Below are positions 44,729-55,934 of a stretch of DNA of 64,000 bases, piece after piece; position 1 is the stretch's first letter, and every line of letters begins with the position of its first letter. The stretch is taken from the NCBI RefSeq assembly GCF_016703145.1, contig NZ_JADJCO010000005.1, positions 744,001-808,000 on the forward strand, written 5' to 3'. Source of the DNA: Ottowia sp. (lineage in GTDB: Bacteria; Pseudomonadota; Gammaproteobacteria; Burkholderiales; Burkholderiaceae_C). A program made the position numbers and the translations under genes. A model generated the notes under the pieces. The model did no database searches. It was not told where the DNA came from and saw only the letters and a program-made list of their open reading frames with translations.

Positions 44729-46852
44729 ATGACACCCCGCAACACCCACGACGGCATCCGCGCCATCCTCTCGCCGCGCTCGGTGGCTTTCATCGGCGCC
44801 TCCGAGGACCGCGCCAAATGGGGCGGCCTGCTGCAGTTCCTGCTGGCCAGGTTCAAGTACGCGGGCGCGGTCTATCCGGTCAACCCCAAGGCCAGCACCA
44901 TCCAGGGCCTGACGGCCTACGCCAACATCCGCGACGTGCCCGGCCCGGTGGACCTGGCCGTCATCAGCATCACGGTCGATGGCGTGGAGCAGGCCCTGCG
45001 CGACTGCGCGGCGGCCGGCGTGCGCGCCGCCATGATCGTGACCGCGCAGTTCGCCGAGACCGGGGCCGAGGGCGCGGCCAAGCAGGCGCGCGTGGTGGCC
45101 GTCGCCGAAGAGACCGGCATCGCGATGATCGGCCCCAACTGCATGGGCGTGCTCAACGCCAACGAGAACCTCGCGCTGCTCAACTCCACCGCGCTGCTGG
45201 AGTACTTCGACACCATCCCGCGCGGGCGCATCGGCGTGGCCAGCCAGAGCGGCGCCATCGTGGGCGCCATGATCGCGCGCGCCGGCCACATCGGCGCGGG
45301 CTTCAGCAGTTGCGCCACCCTGGGCAACCAGGCGGCCCTCCAGATCTGCGACTTCTTCGACTACCTGGTGGACGACCCGGCCACCGACGTGATCTGCCTC
45401 TACATGGAAGGGGCCGAGTCCATCGACCGCCTGTTCAGCATCGCGCGCCGCGCCCGTGCGGCGGGCAAGCCGGTGCTGATCACCAAGGCCGGCCGCACGC
45501 CGCAGGGCGAGCGCGCGGTGGCCTCGCACACCGCCAGCCTGGCGGGCTCCTACGACGCCTTCGTGGCGCGCTGCCGCGAAGCCGGCATCCTGGTGCAGAC
45601 CGATGCGCTGCAGATGCTGCTCACGGCGCAGGCACTGCAGTCCTACCCGCTGCCGCGCGTGGATGGCGTGGCGCTGTTCAGCGGCTCCGGCGGCGCGGGC
45701 GCGCTGGGCACGGACGCGCTGGCCGACCACGGCCTGACCATGCCCGAGCTGGGCGCCGACACGCGCCAGGCGCTCGCCGCCTTCGTGACCGAGGCCAACC
45801 AGCAACTGCCCTACGACATGGGCGCCGTCATGGCCGGGCCCGGCAAGGGCCGCGCCGACGTCATCGAGGCGTCGCTGGAACCCGTCGTGCGCGATCCGGC
45901 CGTGGGCATGTGCCTGTACATCATGACGCCGCAGGGCCACATGTCCGGGATCGCGCAGCTGTTCACCGAACTGGGGCGGCGCCATGGCAAGCCGTGCCTG
46001 GTGGTCAACAGCGCCAGCGGCATCACCGAGGCGATGCGCCTGCGGCTGATCGAGCTGGGCGTGCCCTTCTTCCCGAGCGTGCAGGAAGCGCTGGTCACCG
46101 TGAAGGACCTGCTGCGCGCCGCGCATTACCAGGCGCCGCAGGACGCGGTCCTGCCGCCCCTACCGGCCGGCGTCGAGGCGGTGGCCGCGAGCCTGCCCCA
46201 GGGCATGCTGTCGGAGGAAGACGCCAAGCGCCTGCTGGCGGCGGCCGGCATTCCCGTGGCGCAAGGCGAACTGGCCGCCGATGCCGAGCAGGCGGCGCGT
46301 ATCGCGCAGGCCATGGGCTACCCGGTCGTCATGAAGGTCGTGGCGGACGGCATCACGCACAAGAGCGACATGGGCGGCGTCAAGCTCGACCTGGCCGATG
46401 CCGCCGCCGTGCGCGAGGCCTTCGCGCGGATCGAGGCCGCGGCCGCCCGCGTGCCCGGGGCGCGCTTCGAGGGCTGCCTGGTGCAGCCCATGATCCAGGG
46501 CGACGTGGAGCTGATGGTCGGCACCGTGCACGACGAGCAGTTCGGCCCCTTCGTCCTGGTCGGCACCGGAGGCACGCTGGTGGAGCTGCTGAAGGACACG
46601 CAATTGCTGCCCGCGCCAGCCAGCCCGCGCGCCATCGAGCAGGCGCTGCGCGGCCTGCGCTTCTTCCCGCTGCTGGACGGCTACCGGGGGCGCGAGAAGG
46701 CCGACATCCCGGCCATCGCCCGCATCGTGCACCAGGTCTCGGTCCTCGCCGCGACGCTGGGGCCGCGCCTGGCGGAACTGGACATCAATCCCCTGCGCGT
46801 GCAGGGAAGCCGGGCGGTGGCCGCGGACGCCCGCGCACGCTGGGTGGCCTGA
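44729..46852 (+). CDS. ADP-forming acyl-CoA synthetase (acetate-CoA ligase family)
   Basis: 707-aa single-chain NDP-forming acyl-CoA synthetase, combining alpha and beta subunits. Order: CoA-binding domain (SPRSVAFIGASEDRAKWG), succinyl-CoA-ligase-like domains with the phosphohistidine in AVASHTASLAGS (about His267), then the ATP-grasp domain (LAAAGIPVAQGE, MKVVADGITHKSDMGGVKL, EGCLVQPMIQGDVELMVG). Such enzymes interconvert acyl-CoA + ADP + Pi with acid + ATP + CoA. In this operon it probably activates, or makes ATP from, the carboxylic acid left after C-S cleavage. Confidence 0.92.
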   Translation: MTPRNTHDGIRAILSPRSVAFIGASEDRAKWGGLLQFLLARFKYAGAVYPVNPKASTIQGLTAYANIRDVPGPVDLAVISITVDGVEQALRDCAAAGVRAAMIVTAQFAETGAEGAAKQARVVAVAEETGIAMIGPNCMGVLNANENLALLNSTALLEYFDTIPRGRIGVASQSGAIVGAMIARAGHIGAGFSSCATLGNQAALQICDFFDYLVDDPATDVICLYMEGAESIDRLFSIARRARAAGKPVLITKAGRTPQGERAVASHTASLAGSYDAFVARCREAGILVQTDALQMLLTAQALQSYPLPRVDGVALFSGSGGAGALGTDALADHGLTMPELGADTRQALAAFVTEANQQLPYDMGAVMAGPGKGRADVIEASLEPVVRDPAVGMCLYIMTPQGHMSGIAQLFTELGRRHGKPCLVVNSASGITEAMRLRLIELGVPFFPSVQEALVTVKDLLRAAHYQAPQDAVLPPLPAGVEAVAASLPQGMLSEEDAKRLLAAAGIPVAQGELAADAEQAARIAQAMGYPVVMKVVADGITHKSDMGGVKLDLADAAAVREAFARIEAAAARVPGARFEGCLVQPMIQGDVELMVGTVHDEQFGPFVLVGTGGTLVELLKDTQLLPAPASPRAIEQALRGLRFFPLLDGYRGREKADIPAIARIVHQVSVLAATLGPRLAELDINPLRVQGSRAVAADARARWVA

Positions 46853-46920
46853 TCGACGGTTCCTTGCCGCCGGGCCTCTGCCGATAATGCCGCCATCACG
46901 CAACGGCACGGGAGCAGAAC

Positions 46921-47679
46921 ATGCAGATCGAGGGCAAGATGTTCATCGTCACCGGCGGCGCGTCGGGCCTGGGCGAAGGCACGGCGCGCATGCTGGCGGC
47001 CGAAGGCGGCCAGGTGGTCATCGCCGACATGCAGGCCGACAAGGGCGAGGCCGTGGCCAAGGACATCGGCGGCGCCTTCGTGAAGTGCGACGTGAGCAGC
47101 GAGGCCGACGGGCAGGCGGCCGTGGCCAAGGCCGCGTCGATGGGCAAGCTGATGGGCCTGGTCAACTGCGCCGGCATCGCCCCGGCCGAGAAGACGGTGG
47201 GCAAGAGCGGCCCGCACCGGCTGGACCTGTACGCCAGGGTGGTCGTGGTCAACCTGGTGGGCACCTTCAACATGATCCGCCTGGCGGCCGACGCCATGAG
47301 CCGCAACGAGCCCGAGTCCACCGGCGAGCGCGGCGTGCTGGTCTCCACCGCCAGCATCGCCGCCTACGAAGGGCAGATCGGCCAGGCGGCGTACGCCGCC
47401 AGCAAGGGCGGCGTGGTGGGCATGACGCTGCCGATCGCGCGCGATCTGGCGAAGAGCGGCATCCGCAACATGACCATCGCGCCGGGCATCTTCGGCACGC
47501 CCATGCTCTTCGGCATGCCGCGGGACGTGCAGGACGCGCTGGCCGCCGGCGTGCCCTTCCCCAGCCGCCTGGGCACCCCGGCGGACTACGCCCGGCTGGT
47601 CAGGCACATCATCGAGAACGACATGCTCAACGGCGAGGTGATCCGCCTCGACGGCGCGATCCGCCTGGCGCCGAAGTAA
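46921..47679 (+). CDS. SDR family NAD(P)-dependent oxidoreductase (3-hydroxyacyl-CoA dehydrogenase type II-like)
   Basis: 252-aa short-chain dehydrogenase resembling HSD17B10-type 3-hydroxyacyl-CoA dehydrogenases. TGGASGLGEGTA is the cofactor loop; Asp in IADMQADKG indicates NAD preference; the catalytic Ser in STASIAAYEGQ and Tyr/Lys in YAASKGG are intact; APGIFGTPML is typical for the group. It starts 68 bp after the CoA ligase and fits beta-oxidation-like processing of an acyl-CoA. Confidence 0.88.
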   Translation: MQIEGKMFIVTGGASGLGEGTARMLAAEGGQVVIADMQADKGEAVAKDIGGAFVKCDVSSEADGQAAVAKAASMGKLMGLVNCAGIAPAEKTVGKSGPHRLDLYARVVVVNLVGTFNMIRLAADAMSRNEPESTGERGVLVSTASIAAYEGQIGQAAYAASKGGVVGMTLPIARDLAKSGIRNMTIAPGIFGTPMLFGMPRDVQDALAAGVPFPSRLGTPADYARLVRHIIENDMLNGEVIRLDGAIRLAPK

Positions 47680-48015
47680 ATGGCCACGCGCCCCGAAACG
47701 CTGGCCTTCCTGCTCGACCAGCTCGGCGCGCTGCCCGGCCTGCGCACGCGCCGCATGTTCGGCGAATACTGCGTGTACCTTCATGAGAAGCCCGCCGCCT
47801 TCGTCTGCGACGACCAGCTCTACGTCAAGACCACCGACGCCGGCCGCGCGCTGCTGAACGCGCCCGCGCATGGCCAGCCTTACCCCGGCGCCAAGCCCTA
47901 CTTCCTGCTGACCGCCGACGCCTGGGAGGACGCCGACGCCTTGCGCGCGCTGCTGCTGGCCACCGCGCAAGCCCTGCCGGCGCCACGCCCTCGCACCCGC
48001 CGATCCACGCGTTGA
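47680..48015 (+). CDS. TfoX/Sxy N-terminal domain protein
   Basis: 111-aa protein with the TfoX_N fold: RRMFGEYCVYLHEKPAAFVCDDQLYVK is the characteristic block, followed by PGAKPYFLLTAD. It lacks the C-terminal TfoX domain found in competence regulators, so it is one of the widespread stand-alone TfoX-N proteins of unclear role. The ATG immediately follows the SDR stop codon (TAA-ATG). Confidence 0.85.
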   Translation: MATRPETLAFLLDQLGALPGLRTRRMFGEYCVYLHEKPAAFVCDDQLYVKTTDAGRALLNAPAHGQPYPGAKPYFLLTADAWEDADALRALLLATAQALPAPRPRTRRSTR

Positions 48016-48029
48016 GCGCCTGCGGAAAA

Positions 48030-48087
48030 CTACGTTTTTCATAGCTTATACCGCAATGTGGATGCGGGCTGGTGGGCAATTTCGTTC
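48030..48087 (+). repeat. 55-bp repeat, intergenic copy
   Basis: ACTACGTTTTTCATAGCTTA, a core with TGTGGATGCGGGCT, and GGGCAATTT. It is between the TfoX-N gene and ggt. Confidence 0.6.
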
Positions 48088-48164
48088 AAGAAAAGATCAC
48101 ATCGCCGCTGGCAGCGCTCTGCGCTACCATGGCCTTTTCCCAGCCCGAGACGAAAGGCCGCCCC

Positions 48165-49994
48165 ATGAAAGCCACCCGCCCGTCCACCCTGAGCGCCCTG
48201 GCCGCCGCCGCCCTGCTCGCCGGCTGCGCCAGCGGCTTGCGCTACACGCCACCGGCCGCCGCGCCCCTGGCGCCCGAGGGCGCCTCCGGCTGGACCGACA
48301 AGCCCGGCTGGGCGACCGAGAAGTTCGCCGTCGCCGCCGCCAACCCGCTGGCCACCGACGCCGGCTACCAGGTGCTCAAGGCCGGCGGCAGCGCGGTCGA
48401 TGCGGCCATCGCGGTGCAGATGGTGCTGACCCTGGTCGAGCCGCAGTCCAGCGGCATCGGCGGCGGCGCCTTCCTGCTGCACGCCGCCGGCACCGACGTG
48501 ACGGCCTGGGACGGCCGCGAGACCGCGCCCGCCGCCGCCGACGAGAAGCTCTTCCTCACGCCCGAGGGTAAGCCCATGGCCTTCCACGACGGCGTGGTCG
48601 GCGGCCGCTCGGTCGGCGTGCCCGGCACCGTGCGCATGCTGGAGCAGGCGCACCGGGCGCACGGCAGGCTGCCCTGGGCGCAGCTCTTCCAGCCGGCCAT
48701 CCGGCTCGCCGAGCAGGGCTTCCAGGTCAGCCCGCGCCTGAACACGCTGCTGAAGAACGAGCCGCACCTGAAGAAGGACCCGGTGGCCGCCGCCTACTTC
48801 CACGACGCCGGCGGCAACCCCTGGCCCGTCGGCCACGTGCTGAAGAACCCGGAGCTGGCCCAGGTGCTCAAGGGCATCGCCGCGCGCGGCTCGGCCGCGC
48901 TGCTGGAAGGCCCGGTGGCGCAGGCCATCGTCGACAAGGTGCAGAAGCACCCCACCAACCCCGGCAAGCTGTCGCTGGCCGACCTGGCCGGCTACGCGCC
49001 CCAGCGCCGCGCGCCGCTGTGCCACGACCTGCGCGTGGCGCCGGCCGGCCCGGCGTACGAGGTCTGCGGCTTTCCGCCGCCCAGCTCCGGCGCCATCGCC
49101 ATCGGCCAGATCCTGGGCATCCTGGCGCGGACGCCCGCCGCCGGCGCGCCGCTGGGTGCGGACGGCCTGCCCACGGCCGACTGGCTGCACCACTACCTGG
49201 AGGCCTCGCGCCTGGCCTTCGCCGACCGGGCGCTGTACGTGGCCGACCCCGACTTCGTGCAGCCGCCCGCCGGCAGCTGGACGAGCCTGCTGGCGCCCGC
49301 CTACCTGGCCGAGCGCGCCAAGCTGATCGGCGCGCAGAGCCTCAAGGTCGCCCAGCCCGGCAACCCCGGCGGCGCCAGGACCAGCTTCGCGCCGATGGCG
49401 CCGCAGCCCGAGTACGGCACCAGCCACATCAGCATCGTGGACGGCCGGGGCAACGCGCTGGCCATGACCACCACCATCGAGGACCAGTTCGGCGCGCGCC
49501 AGATGGTCAAGGGCTTCCTGCTGAACAACGAGCTGACCGACTTCAGCTTCGCCCCCGCCGATGCGCAGGGCCAGCCCATCGCCAACCGCGTGCAGCCCGG
49601 CAAGCGCCCGCGCTCGTCGATGTCGCCCACGCTGGTGTTCGAGAAGAACGCGGACGGCAGCCGCGGCCCGATGGTGATGAGCGGCGGCAGCCCCGGCGGC
49701 GCTCTCATCATCCACTTCACGGCCAAGACGCTGCACGGCGTGCTGGGCTGGGGCCTGACGCCGCAGCAGGCCATCGACCTACCTAACTTCGCCAGCCTGA
49801 ACGGCCCCAGCATCCTGGAGGAGAAGAAGTTCCCGCCCGCCACCGTGGAGGCCCTGCGAGCGCGCGGCGCCGAAGTGCGCGAGATGGCCATGACCAGCGG
49901 CCTGCAGGCCATCACCCGCGCCCAGATCCACGGCAAGCCCATGCGGCTGGGCGGCGCCGACCCGCGGCGCGAAGGCGTGGTGATGGGTGACTGA
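48165..49994 (+). CDS. ggt: Gamma-glutamyltransferase (lipoprotein-type signal)
   Basis: 609-aa Ntn-hydrolase that cleaves gamma-glutamyl bonds of glutathione in the periplasm. The precursor would be auto-processed before the nucleophile Thr419 in YGTSHISIVD. SGIGGGAFLL, FADRALYVADPDF and PRSSMSPTLVF with MSGGSPGG near the C-terminus are family motifs. The N-terminus has a lipobox (AALLAGCAS), unusual for the many soluble GGTs, implying a membrane-anchored form. ATG 48165 gives this signal; an ATG 36 bp upstream is also in frame. A strong terminator follows. Confidence 0.95.
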   Translation: MKATRPSTLSALAAAALLAGCASGLRYTPPAAAPLAPEGASGWTDKPGWATEKFAVAAANPLATDAGYQVLKAGGSAVDAAIAVQMVLTLVEPQSSGIGGGAFLLHAAGTDVTAWDGRETAPAAADEKLFLTPEGKPMAFHDGVVGGRSVGVPGTVRMLEQAHRAHGRLPWAQLFQPAIRLAEQGFQVSPRLNTLLKNEPHLKKDPVAAAYFHDAGGNPWPVGHVLKNPELAQVLKGIAARGSAALLEGPVAQAIVDKVQKHPTNPGKLSLADLAGYAPQRRAPLCHDLRVAPAGPAYEVCGFPPPSSGAIAIGQILGILARTPAAGAPLGADGLPTADWLHHYLEASRLAFADRALYVADPDFVQPPAGSWTSLLAPAYLAERAKLIGAQSLKVAQPGNPGGARTSFAPMAPQPEYGTSHISIVDGRGNALAMTTTIEDQFGARQMVKGFLLNNELTDFSFAPADAQGQPIANRVQPGKRPRSSMSPTLVFEKNADGSRGPMVMSGGSPGGALIIHFTAKTLHGVLGWGLTPQQAIDLPNFASLNGPSILEEKKFPPATVEALRARGAEVREMAMTSGLQAITRAQIHGKPMRLGGADPRREGVVMGD

Positions 49995-50018
49995 CCGGTT
50001 TTCCCCTGATCCATGACC

Positions 50019-50046
50019 AAAGCGGCATGCACAATGCCGCTTTTTT
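50019..50046 (+). terminator. Intrinsic terminator after ggt
   Basis: AAAGCGGCAT (50019-50028) pairs perfectly with ATGCCGCTTT (50034-50043) around a 5-nt loop, followed by a T run. Confidence 0.85.
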
Positions 50047-50075
50047 AATCGCCCCTCGCTTCCAAGGAACTTGCC

Positions 50076-51455
50076 ATGACCCTCGACCGACGCCACTTCA
50101 TCGGCACTCTGTCCGCCACGGCCGCGGTCGCGGCGTTGCCCGGCTGCGCCGCCACCGCGCCGGGGGCGGGCGGCATGGCGCACCCGCTGCTGATCGGCAA
50201 GGCCCGGCAGGTGCTGCTGGCGCGCGGCAAGGCGCCGCGCGTGGTGGTCTGCGGCGGCGGCTGGGGCGGCCTGACGGCGGCGGCGAACCTGCGCCAGCTG
50301 GCGCCGCGGGCCGAGGTGGTGGTGATCGACCGCAACCCGGTCTTCTTCTCCAGCCCGCTGTCCAACATGTGGCTGGTGGACATGGTGGACGGCGAGCACC
50401 TGACGCACGACTACCTGCGCGCGGCGGACAAGCTGGGCTGGCGCTTCTTCCAGGCCGAGGTGCGGCAGATCGACCGCGATCGGCGCCAGGTGGTCACCAG
50501 CCTGGGCACGCTGGACTACGACTGGCTCGTCCTGGCGCCGGGCATCCGCTACAACTACGAGGCTTGGTTCGGCAACGACCGCCAGGCCGCCGACGCCGCG
50601 CGCACCCGCTTCCCCAGCGCCTACGCCAGCAACGCCGAGCACCTGGCGATCAAGCGCGCGCTGCACGCCTTCAAGGGCGGCGAGTGGGTCATGAACCTGC
50701 CGCCCCCGCCGCAGCGCTGCCCGCCCAGCCCGTACGAGCGCGCCTGCCTGATCGCCTGGCATTTCAAGACGCACAAGATCAAGGGCCACATCACCATCCT
50801 CGACCACAAGCCCGCCATCGCCCCCATCGGCCTGGGCTACAAGCTGGCGTTCGAGGAGCTGTACAAGGACTACGTCACCTACGTGCCCAACGCCCACGTG
50901 CGGGAGGTCGACCCGTTCAACCGGCGCGTCCGCACGGCGGCGGGCGACCACGCCTTCGACCACGCCATCCTGATGGCCCCGCACCAGGCCGGCGACCTGG
51001 CCTGGCTGGCCGGCACCGTGGGCCAGGACACCAGCGGCTGGGCCGACGTGGACCCGGTGACGATGCAGGTCAAGGGCGACGCGCGCAGCTTCGTCATCGG
51101 CGACGCGATCGCGGCCGTCTCGCCTCTGCCTTTCCGCTACTACCCCAAGAGCGCGCACATCGCCAACCGGCTGGGCCGCATCGTCGCCTACCAGATCGCC
51201 GAGCACCTGGCGGGCCGCGCGCCCGAGCGGCGCCTGCCCGACAACCTGTGCTACATGGTCGTCAACGGCACGCCGCGCGAGGCGTTGAACGTGCAGTTCG
51301 ACTACGGCTTCGACGAGCAGGGCCGCATCGCGCAGAAGCAGCTCGACTTCAACGAGCGCACGCCGGCCCTGTACCGGGAAGACTTCCGCTGGGCCAACTT
51401 CATGTTCGGCGAGATGTTCGGCAGCGCCGCGCCCGAGGTCACGCCCAAGGCGTGA
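50076..51455 (+). CDS. FAD-dependent oxidoreductase, FccB/sulfide:quinone reductase-like
   Basis: 459-aa flavoprotein related to flavocytochrome c sulfide dehydrogenase (FccB/SoxF) and sulfide:quinone oxidoreductases. N-terminus has a twin-arginine-like signal (LDRRHFIGTLSATAAVA) and a lipobox-like LPGCAA. FAD loop is VVVCGGGWGGLTAAANLRQ; FAD/redox sections include VLAPGIRYNYEAWFG and RSFVIGDAIAA. No cytochrome subunit (FccA) or sox genes are nearby, so the electron acceptor is unknown. It sits just upstream of dnaG, 27 bp apart, without evident functional relation. Confidence 0.83.
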   Translation: MTLDRRHFIGTLSATAAVAALPGCAATAPGAGGMAHPLLIGKARQVLLARGKAPRVVVCGGGWGGLTAAANLRQLAPRAEVVVIDRNPVFFSSPLSNMWLVDMVDGEHLTHDYLRAADKLGWRFFQAEVRQIDRDRRQVVTSLGTLDYDWLVLAPGIRYNYEAWFGNDRQAADAARTRFPSAYASNAEHLAIKRALHAFKGGEWVMNLPPPPQRCPPSPYERACLIAWHFKTHKIKGHITILDHKPAIAPIGLGYKLAFEELYKDYVTYVPNAHVREVDPFNRRVRTAAGDHAFDHAILMAPHQAGDLAWLAGTVGQDTSGWADVDPVTMQVKGDARSFVIGDAIAAVSPLPFRYYPKSAHIANRLGRIVAYQIAEHLAGRAPERRLPDNLCYMVVNGTPREALNVQFDYGFDEQGRIAQKQLDFNERTPALYREDFRWANFMFGEMFGSAAPEVTPKA

Positions 51456-51482
51456 GGCCGGGCGGCGGGGCCCGCGAGGCCC

Positions 51483-53324
51483 ATGCGCGACAATCGCCGC
51501 GTGGCCATTCCGCAGCACTTCATCCAGGAGCTTCTCGCGCGCGCCGACGTGGTGGAGATCATCGGCCGCCACGTGCAACTGAAGAAGACCGGGGCCAACT
51601 TCTCGGGGCTGTGCCCCTTCCACGCGGAGAAATCGCCCTCCTTCACCGTCAGCGCCTCCAAGCAGTTCTACCACTGCTTCGGCTGCGGCAAGAACGGCAA
51701 CGCCATCGGCTTTCTGATGGACCACACCGGCGCCGGCTTCGTCGAGGTGGTGCACGACCTGGCGCAGCAGTACGGCCTGCCCGTGCCCGAGGACGAACGC
51801 AGCCCGGCCGAGCGCGCCCGCGCCGCGCAGGAAACCGAGAAACGCGCCACGCTGACCGACGTGCTGGCCAAGGCGGCCGACGCCTACCGCAAGCACCTGA
51901 AAGCCTCGCCCCGCGCCATCGGCTACCTGAAGGCGCGCGGCCTGTCCGGCCCGGTCGCGCGCGACTTCGGCCTGGGCTGGGCGCCCGAGGGCTGGCGCGC
52001 GCTGGCCAGCGTGTTCCCCGCCTACGACGACGCGCTGCTGCAGGAGTCGGGCCTGGTCATCGTCGGCGAGGACGACGAGGGCAAGCGCTACGACCGCTTT
52101 CGCGAGCGCATCATGTTCCCCATCCGCAGCGTCAAGGGCGAGATCATCGGCTTCGGCGGGCGTGTGCTGGGCGACGAAAAGCCCAAGTACCTCAACTCGC
52201 CCGAGACCCCGGTGTTCCACAAGGGCCACGAGCTGTACGGCCTGTTCGAGGCCCGCGCCGCGCTGCGCGAGCACGGCTACGCCCTGGTCACCGAGGGCTA
52301 CATGGACGTGGTGGCGCTGGCCCAGTCGGGCTTCGCCAACGCCGTCGCCACCCTGGGCACGGCCTGCACGCCCGAGCACGTGCACAAGCTCTTCCGCTTC
52401 ACCGAGCAAGTGGTGTTCAGCTTCGACGGCGACGCCGCCGGGCGACGCGCGGCGCGCAAGGCGCTGGAAGCCGCCCTGCCCTTCGCCACCGACGTGCGCA
52501 GCGTCAAGTTCCTGTTCCTGCCGGCCGAGCACGACCCCGACAGCTTCATCCGCGCCGAGGGCCCGGACGCCTTCGCCCAGGCGGTGGCGGACGCCGTGCC
52601 GCTGTCGCGCTTCCTGCTCGACGCCGCCGGGCAGGACTGCGACATGGGCAGCGCCGAGGGCCGCTCGCACTTCGCCGCCAACGCCCGCCCGCTGTGGCAA
52701 TTGCTGCCCGGCGGCGCGCTCGCGCAGCAACTGCTGGGCGACGTCGCGGCGCAGGTGCAGATCGGCACGCACGAGCTGGAGCAGCTCTGGGGCATCCGTC
52801 GCGCGCCCCCCGATCACTATGAAAAAAAGAGCGCCTGGCGCAATACCGACGCAGGCAAAACGCGAAAAACGCCTCAAACCGGCGCCTTCGCCCCCACGTC
52901 CGGCCGCCTGCGCCGCCAGCCCGTCGGCCGGGCTGGTCGCGCGCTGCAGATCGTGCTGGCCGACCCGCATGCCTGGGAGGCCCTGAGCGGCGCCGACCAC
53001 CAGTTGCTGTGCGAGCTGCCCACACCCTGGGGCCCGCTGTTCACCTGGCTGGACGGCCAGGGCCAGGACCACGGACCGCAGCCCTGGAGCGCCCTGCGCG
53101 AGGCGCTGCGCGGCCACCCGCACGAGGCCGTGGCCGTGGACGAGATGGCCAAGCTGCACCATGACATCGTGGCCGAGCCGGCCGAGCTGCGCGGCATCCT
53201 GCGCGCCGAACAGCGCGAGCAACTCAAGCGCCGCATGGACGAGGCGCTGGCCGCCCACGACCTGCCACGCTACCGGGGCCTGCTGCGCGAGCTGGCCGAG
53301 GCCGATGGGTCGCCCACCGCTTGA
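51483..53324 (+). CDS. dnaG: DNA primase
   Basis: 613-aa primase synthesising RNA primers at the replication fork. The zinc-binding CHC2 domain has CPFHAEKSPSF and HCFGCGKNGNAI; the TOPRIM domain has EGYMDVVAL and the conserved acidic FDGDAAGRRAA; the C-terminal DnaB-binding helical domain is at the end. Most DnaGs begin at MAIPQHFIQELL, here GTG 51501; ATG 51483 has a better RBS (GCGAGG). A 55-bp repeat is read in frame in the linker before the C-terminal domain, near residues 445-463. Confidence 0.96.
   Translation: MRDNRRVAIPQHFIQELLARADVVEIIGRHVQLKKTGANFSGLCPFHAEKSPSFTVSASKQFYHCFGCGKNGNAIGFLMDHTGAGFVEVVHDLAQQYGLPVPEDERSPAERARAAQETEKRATLTDVLAKAADAYRKHLKASPRAIGYLKARGLSGPVARDFGLGWAPEGWRALASVFPAYDDALLQESGLVIVGEDDEGKRYDRFRERIMFPIRSVKGEIIGFGGRVLGDEKPKYLNSPETPVFHKGHELYGLFEARAALREHGYALVTEGYMDVVALAQSGFANAVATLGTACTPEHVHKLFRFTEQVVFSFDGDAAGRRAARKALEAALPFATDVRSVKFLFLPAEHDPDSFIRAEGPDAFAQAVADAVPLSRFLLDAAGQDCDMGSAEGRSHFAANARPLWQLLPGGALAQQLLGDVAAQVQIGTHELEQLWGIRRAPPDHYEKKSAWRNTDAGKTRKTPQTGAFAPTSGRLRRQPVGRAGRALQIVLADPHAWEALSGADHQLLCELPTPWGPLFTWLDGQGQDHGPQPWSALREALRGHPHEAVAVDEMAKLHHDIVAEPAELRGILRAEQREQLKRRMDEALAAHDLPRYRGLLRELAEADGSPTA
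52815..52870 (+). repeat. 55-bp repeat read in frame within dnaG
   Basis: CACTATGAAAAAAAGAGCGC, CTGGCGCAATACCGACGCAG, AAAACGCGAAAAACG. Its A-rich composition contrasts with the surrounding GC-rich coding sequence; it falls in the inter-domain linker (HYEKKSAWRNTDAGKTRK). Confidence 0.65.
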
Positions 53325-53631
53325 AATCGGCCTGAAAAGCTATAATTGAAGGCTTGTCACCGGCAAGAGCGACAGCAGCACCTCCGGCCCGGCCAGCACG
53401 CACACGCGACGCACCCCTCGCCCAGGGGCGGCCAACATACCGCAAGGACTGCACCCCAAATGTTCGCCCGACCATCTTGCCCCTGACGGTCTGCCGGCTT
53501 CGCGTCCGTTTTCGGGCGGGTCCGCCGGCACCGGGGTTGCCGCTTTTTTTTCATTGATCCGGATTCGAGCTGACGCCGCGGCGCGCCCATGCGCGCCGCG
53601 GCACAGCGCCCATCCGCCCTGAGGTCGATCC
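53325..53631 (+). other. rpoD leader: -10-like element and two hairpins
   Basis: In the 307-bp gap between dnaG and rpoD: TATAAT at 53341-53346 right after the dnaG stop; a short hairpin CGGCA/TGCCG with a T8 tract (53525-53550), like an attenuator; and a perfect 11-bp palindrome CCGCGGCGCGC-CCAT-GCGCGCCGCGG (53576-53601) 30 bp before the rpoD ATG. No ORF of note. Confidence 0.6.
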
Positions 53632-55863
<2,232 letters not shown>

Positions 55864-55881
55864 TCTTCATCACCTCCGCCG

Positions 55882-55921
55882 GCGTCTGGCGCTTGTCCGA
55901 CAAGCGCCAGACGCTGTTTTA
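55882..55921 (+). terminator. rpoD terminator (15-bp perfect stem)
   Basis: GCGTCTGGCGCTTGT (55882-55896) pairs with ACAAGCGCCAGACGC (55900-55914) around CCG, then TGTTTTATTT. The inner GCGCTTG/CAAGCGC is the core of the dispersed repeat family, so the terminator may derive from it. Confidence 0.9.
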
Positions 55922-55934
55922 TTTGTAGCAATCC

